Of a stretch of DNA of 10,127 nucleotides, positions 6,824 through 10,127 are shown piece after piece. Every line of letters begins with the position of its first letter. Positions within the stretch are counted from its first letter, which is position 1. The notes below the pieces were generated by a model. The model saw only the letters and a list, made by a program, of their open reading frames with translations, was not told the origin of the DNA and ran no database searches. Source of the DNA: Pseudomonadota bacterium (lineage in GTDB: Bacteria > Desulfobacterota > BSN033 > G020346125); NCBI GenBank assembly GCA_030673585.1, contig DAOVIU010000013.1, forward strand, positions 1 through 10,127, in the 5' to 3' direction. Made by a program: the position numbers and the translations under genes.

Positions 6824-8128
6824 GTGAAAGGAAAAAATCCTTTGAACTATAGTTGGGTTATCGTTGGGGTCAGTTTCATTAGTGTTGGTTTGGCTTACGG
6901 GGTCTGGTATTCGTTCTCCGTCTTTTTCGTGGCCATTTTGGACGAGTTCGGCTGGAGCCGCTCCCTTGCCGCGGGCGCCTTTTCCCTCTTTGCCATCATC
7001 CATGGTACTACCGGTCCCTTCGTAGGAGGCATGGTGGATCGCTTCGGGCCAAGAAGGGTAATTCTGTTCGGATCGCTGCTTTTGGGTGTGGGGCTTGTCC
7101 TCAGTAGTCTGACCAGGATCTGGTGGCACTATTACCTCTTTTTCGGACTTATCACGGCCGCAGGAGTAGGAACCACCGGGTGGGTACCAAATACGACACT
7201 CATTCAACAGTGGTTCAAGGCCAATAGAGGCTTGGCCATAGGCATCATATCATCGGGGATAGGAGTTGGAATTTTGGTATGCGTTCCCTCCGTTCAACAT
7301 CTCATCAACGGAGTAGGATGGCGGATGGCCTATCGCATCATGGGGTTATGTATTCCTCTCATCGTCGGCACTAGTGCGGTGGTATTTCTGAGGAGATCTC
7401 CGGAAACAACCTCGCCTCGTGATACGGCTGTTCCCGAAAAGGATATTATCGGCACGGCTGCGGAGGCTCCGCCAATTCTAGATGAAGAATGGACTCCACG
7501 AGCCTGGACGGTCCGGCAGGCCTTAAGCACGAAACAATTCCGGTTTCTCTGTGTCGCTCTTCCTCTAGGGCCTTTCATTACCCAGTCAATTCTAGCCCAC
7601 CAGGTAGCCTTTTTCGTTGATCAGGGAGTTGATACCCTGCTTGCCTCCTACATCGTCGGTATTGTGGGTATCACCAGTGTGGGAACGAAGATCCTGTGGG
7701 GGACACTTTCGGATAGGATCGGCAGGGAAGTAACCTATACGATGGGGATTATCTGCGGGGTTTGTGGGATTATAGTTCTGATCATATTCTCCGTTCATCC
7801 ATTTTCTATCCTCAAGTACTCCTACGGAATCCTATTCGGCATGGGATACGCTGCTGTGGCGGCACTTCCCGCGATCATTACAGCGGATTTTTTTGAGGGA
7901 AGGGGTTATGGGAGTGTCTTTGGAACGCTCATGTTCCTCATGGGAATAGGAGCAGCCTCCGGAGCGTGGCTTGCAGGTTTCCTCCATGACCAGGTGGGAA
8001 GTTACGTTCCCGTCTTCATCATCATGATAGCCTGTGCTCTCCTCGCATGCCTCAATATTTGGATGGCAGCTCCCAGGAAAATCAGGAATGTATCCGGAAA
8101 AAGGCGTGGATTCCATCCCTCGGTATAA
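6824..8128 (+). CDS. MFS transporter, oxalate/formate antiporter (OFA)/monocarboxylate-type
   Basis: This 434-residue, 12-segment inner-membrane carrier probably moves a small carboxylate by proton coupling or exchange. The opening (NYSWVIVGVSFISVGLAYGVWYSFSVFF), then FGWSRS (42-47) and motif A GGMVDRFGPRRV (68-79), match the OFA/monocarboxylate group, which has the conserved F-G-W-S-R segment after helix 1. GTTGWVPNTTLIQQWF plus NRGLAIGIISSGIGVG is the usual helix 4-5 region. A charged cytoplasmic loop (about 190-235) splits the two six-helix halves, and GTLSDRIGRE repeats motif A in the second half. I chose GTG at 6824 because AAGGG stands six bases upstream; a TTG at 6818 abuts that site. 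It converges on the lyase gene. Substrate is unknown. Confidence 0.88.
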   Translation: MKGKNPLNYSWVIVGVSFISVGLAYGVWYSFSVFFVAILDEFGWSRSLAAGAFSLFAIIHGTTGPFVGGMVDRFGPRRVILFGSLLLGVGLVLSSLTRIWWHYYLFFGLITAAGVGTTGWVPNTTLIQQWFKANRGLAIGIISSGIGVGILVCVPSVQHLINGVGWRMAYRIMGLCIPLIVGTSAVVFLRRSPETTSPRDTAVPEKDIIGTAAEAPPILDEEWTPRAWTVRQALSTKQFRFLCVALPLGPFITQSILAHQVAFFVDQGVDTLLASYIVGIVGITSVGTKILWGTLSDRIGREVTYTMGIICGVCGIIVLIIFSVHPFSILKYSYGILFGMGYAAVAALPAIITADFFEGRGYGSVFGTLMFLMGIGAASGAWLAGFLHDQVGSYVPVFIIMIACALLACLNIWMAAPRKIRNVSGKRRGFHPSV

Positions 8129-8166
8129 ATCTGCGAAACAACAGGGGAAGGTTTACAACCCCGATG

Positions 8167-8178
8167 CCGGTGCACCGG
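8167..8178. repeat. 12-base perfect palindrome CCGGTGCACCGG
   Basis: This self-complementary 12-mer lies in the 83-base gap between the convergent transporter and lyase genes. It could extrude a tiny hairpin or serve as a protein site, but it has no loop and no U-run, so it is not a standard terminator. Confidence 0.3.
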
Positions 8179-8211
8179 AGGAGTTCTATCCCTCGCAAGG
8201 GGCTGCTCCAA

Positions 8212-9567
8212 CTAACTCCTAACAACGGCCTCAATACACATATCATTGAGGCCTAAGTAACCTTCTGGATTGAGTAAATTTTGAACGTCTTCCTTGGAGA
8301 AATGATCACAGATAGGTGGATATTCCAAAACATATTCCTTAAAGGGAATTCCTTTCTCAAAGGCTTCCATAACTGCTTTCTGTACGATGGCATGGGCAGC
8401 CTGCTTCCCTCCGGTCTTTTTTGAAAGGGCGAGCATCAAAGCCTCGGCCATGATCATGCCATTGGACAATTCGACATTTCTTCTCATGGCGTCCTCTCTC
8501 ACCACGAGGTCCCTTAAAATGTATATAACGGTATTTAGCATTGCGCCTGTCAAAATACAGGTCTCCGGGATAATGAGGTCCTCCATATAGAACCCGATGA
8601 TATCATGGGCATCTCGCATGTGTGTTTCGGCAAAAGCCGAGGCGTTGGATCGAATTTTCTTGCACCACGCGATGATGGCTCCACATTGGATGGGATTTCG
8701 CTTTTGGGGAAGGGTGCTTGATCCTATCTGACCTTCCGCATCGAAGGGCTCCTGTAATTCTCCAATCTCATTCCGCTGTTGAACAAAAATATCATCGCAG
8801 ATTTTCTCGAAGGTTATGGCCAAAAGAGACAGGAGGTTCATAAATTCCGTCAATCGTTCCATGTGGCGCCTGAATGATATTCTATTGGCATGAAGGCCGA
8901 GGTGCGCCAGGACCCTTTTCTCCAATTCCAGACACTTTTCTCCCGCGAGAATATAATGAGAGGCATGATTACCCACTGCCCCTTTTATGCTTCCCATCAA
9001 TACTCTTTTTTTTGCGTCTTGAAAACGCTCAATATGCTTTGAAACGGCATCGGACCAGATGGCAGCAACAAAACCAAAGGTCGTGGGGAGCGCTTGTTGG
9101 CCATTTGACCTGTCCACCATGAGGGTATGCCGGTGGACATCAGCCAAGTGATTGAGATGTGATCGGATCCTGAGAAGGTTTTTTTCGAAAATCTCCATTG
9201 CTTTTCCTATGCGATACGCCAGGGTGTTTTCGAATAATTCCGGGGTACACGACCCATAGTGAATATACTCCCCTGCACCATGCTCGCAAACCTCGGCTAA
9301 GGCGCGAATTGTGGCTACACTTGCAAGCTTGGTCTTTCGGTAGATCTCAGCAATCCTTTCGAGTTTTACATGTTCTAAGGTGGCCTTTGTCTTGATTTCG
9401 TTAGCTGCATCCTTGGGGATGATTCCCAATTCCCCCTGGGTTTCTGCCAGGATTCCCTCAAACATCAGCCAGCTTTCAACGACGGATTTCTCGTCAAAGA
9501 TTTCTCGAATCTCAGGCGCCCCAAAATCAGCTCCATAGATTTGGGTGTCCATGACATGGATCGACAT
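8212..9567 (-). CDS. Fumarase/aspartase-superfamily lyase (adenylosuccinate lyase / carboxymuconate cycloisomerase-like)
   Basis: This 451-residue soluble, probably homotetrameric enzyme belongs to the superfamily that forms or adds to a C-C double bond next to a carboxylate, often releasing fumarate. The signature loop is GSSTLPQKRNP (282-292), with the catalytic-base serine in the GSS. Other family blocks are HYGSCTPELFENT (103-115, equivalent to H-x-G-x-T-S-x-D-x-x-D-T) and MGSIKGAVGNHAS (191-203). The segment usually reading R-T-H-x-Q is RSNGQ (153-157), so the conserved Thr-His is replaced by Ser-Asn. Carboxymuconate cycloisomerases also lack that His. This argues against a housekeeping purB or argH. 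The start at 9567 (ATG) has GGAAGGAG at 8 bases; a GTG three codons earlier overlaps that site. The substrate is unknown; the neighbouring carrier may supply it. Confidence 0.88.
   Translation of the reverse strand: MSIHVMDTQIYGADFGAPEIREIFDEKSVVESWLMFEGILAETQGELGIIPKDAANEIKTKATLEHVKLERIAEIYRKTKLASVATIRALAEVCEHGAGEYIHYGSCTPELFENTLAYRIGKAMEIFEKNLLRIRSHLNHLADVHRHTLMVDRSNGQQALPTTFGFVAAIWSDAVSKHIERFQDAKKRVLMGSIKGAVGNHASHYILAGEKCLELEKRVLAHLGLHANRISFRRHMERLTEFMNLLSLLAITFEKICDDIFVQQRNEIGELQEPFDAEGQIGSSTLPQKRNPIQCGAIIAWCKKIRSNASAFAETHMRDAHDIIGFYMEDLIIPETCILTGAMLNTVIYILRDLVVREDAMRRNVELSNGMIMAEALMLALSKKTGGKQAAHAIVQKAVMEAFEKGIPFKEYVLEYPPICDHFSKEDVQNLLNPEGYLGLNDMCIEAVVRS
8227..8253. terminator. Perfect 9-pair hairpin at the 3' end of the lyase gene
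   Basis: GGCCTCAAT and ATTGAGGCC are exact reverse complements around a 9-base loop. They lie within the last codons of the lyase and about 100 bases past the transporter stop. It could stop or stabilise transcripts from either side, most plausibly the transporter mRNA. There is no U-run on either strand, and part of the symmetry could come from coding constraints. Confidence 0.35.
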
Positions 9568-9642
9568 AACGATCACTCCTTCCTTGGTAATTACATGTTA
9601 CGGGTGAGAGTAAAGATGGGTTATGATGGGGTCGGGCCTTGA

Positions 9643-9673
9643 ATTATCATTTTATAATAAACCCTTTTCTCAA
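9643..9673 (-). promoter_or_regulatory. Candidate promoter region of the lyase gene
   Basis: On the minus strand TTGAGA (9673-9668; 5 of 6) is followed after 19 bases by GATAAT (9648-9643; 5 of 6). An overlapping TATAAA (9656-9651) is an alternative -10 box without a good -35. The AT-rich block lies about 75 bases upstream of the lyase start. The spacing of 19 is longer than ideal. Confidence 0.35.
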
Positions 9674-9750
9674 CTAGGATGTAACGTCATCTCAATGAAA
9701 TCAGAAGTTTATTTATGATAGCCTCTCGAAGCTCATTCCCCTGGTTGATA

Positions 9751-9779
9751 TAGGCCTTTGGGGGCCAAACTCCAGCCTA
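9751..9779 (-). terminator. Weak bulged hairpin at the stop of the SPFH-like gene
   Basis: In the minus-strand transcript the outer arms TAGGC and GCCTA and the inner arms TTTGG and CCAAA form an interrupted stem over a CCC loop, starting at the stop codon. The arms are separated by unpaired bases and no U-run follows, so function is doubtful. Confidence 0.25.
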
Positions 9780-10115
9780 GTTTCCCTCTTGTTCACCCTT
9801 ATCTTGGTTACTCAAATCTTTCCTTATTTCAACCAATTCGTTCAAAACTCTCTCTATTTCTAGTTGGTTTGCGTTTTTTTGGATCTTGGCTTCCCAAAGT
9901 AATCTTTCCGCCTCTTCCAAATCTTTTACCGACTGAAGGTTAATTTTGATCATCTTGTCAACAATGGGGATGGTCACGAAAACACCTGGCCCCTTAGGTG
10001 GAAGGATCAGCTTTCCCAATCGGAAGACAAGTACTCGTTCGTGTTCCCGGCAGTTTTTTATAGCCGAGGCAACAAGGAGGAAAATGAAAGAGATAAGTAC
10101 TGTACGAAGGTACAT
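9777..10115 (-). CDS. Very short stomatin/SPFH (Band 7)-like membrane protein
   Basis: This 112-residue protein has an N-terminal membrane helix (about 4-19). It is followed by REHERVLVFRLGKLI (23-37) and KGPGVFVTIPIVDKMIKINLQ (41-61), which match the opening of stomatin-type SPFH domains (family pattern R-x-x-E-R-x-V-x-F-R-L-G-(R/K), then KGPG(L/V)-x-x-x-x-P-x-(I/V)D-x-x-x-(K/R)-(I/V)-(D/N)-L). Family members are usually about 250 residues or more. Here the rest of the Band 7 core is missing and the chain passes directly into a charged helical segment (63-101, EEAERLLWEAKIQKNANQLEIERVLNELVEIRK) of coiled-coil type, ending in a polar tail. The start has GGAGG seven bases upstream and the frame is intact, so it may be a functional mini-protein rather than a fragment. 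It might cap or regulate full-length SPFH oligomers; this is inference. The gene upstream is outside the window. Confidence 0.72.
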   Translation of the reverse strand: MYLRTVLISFIFLLVASAIKNCREHERVLVFRLGKLILPPKGPGVFVTIPIVDKMIKINLQSVKDLEEAERLLWEAKIQKNANQLEIERVLNELVEIRKDLSNQDKGEQEGN

Positions 10116-10127
10116 ATCGTATCCTCC

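Overview
The window looks like chromosomal DNA of a free-living bacterium. A deltaproteobacterial-type (Desulfobacterota-like) anaerobe is my best guess. The guess rests on the general look of GroEL/GroES, the AbrB-like and OFA-type transporter genes and an ABC exporter with a NEW3-domain partner. No rRNA or other decisive marker is present, so the lineage is only an inference. I see no phage, transposase, CRISPR array or tRNA.

Layout. (1) Positions 1-2508, minus strand: a tightly packed operon. A secreted or membrane-anchored protein with three NEW3/Ig-like repeats comes first, then an ABC ATPase, then an ABC-2 permease cut by the window edge. Gaps are 1 and 2 bases, so the three are almost certainly co-transcribed and probably translationally coupled. 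(2) Positions 2657-5332, minus strand: a chaperonin block, groES-groEL, closed by a hairpin after groEL. Upstream on the same strand lie a 39-residue two-CxxC zinc-ribbon microprotein and a basic HTH plus AbrB-like protein. (3) Positions 5380-6011: a 57-residue Cys/His-containing small ORF (plus strand) converges on an NTF2/SnoaL-like protein (minus strand). (4) Positions 6012-6823: an AT-rich stretch without an intact gene. It holds what looks like the C-terminal half of a decayed gene, split by a one-base shift at an A7 run and possibly of the peptidase C45 / acyltransferase type. (5) Positions 6824-9567: an MFS carboxylate-type transporter (plus) converging on a fumarase/aspartase-superfamily lyase (minus). 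(6) Positions 9777-10115, minus strand: a very short stomatin/SPFH-like membrane protein that has the N-terminal anchor and the start of the Band 7 fold, then jumps to a coiled coil.

How they fit together. The ABC trio should form one exporter. GroES and GroEL form the chaperonin. The transporter and lyase may handle the same carboxylate, but they are convergent rather than co-transcribed, so this is a guess. The most unusual items are the microprotein upstream of groES, the lyase whose usual RTHxQ-type catalytic segment reads RSNGQ, the mini-SPFH protein, and the 57-residue Cys/His protein. I do not see a clear new multi-gene defence or mobile system.
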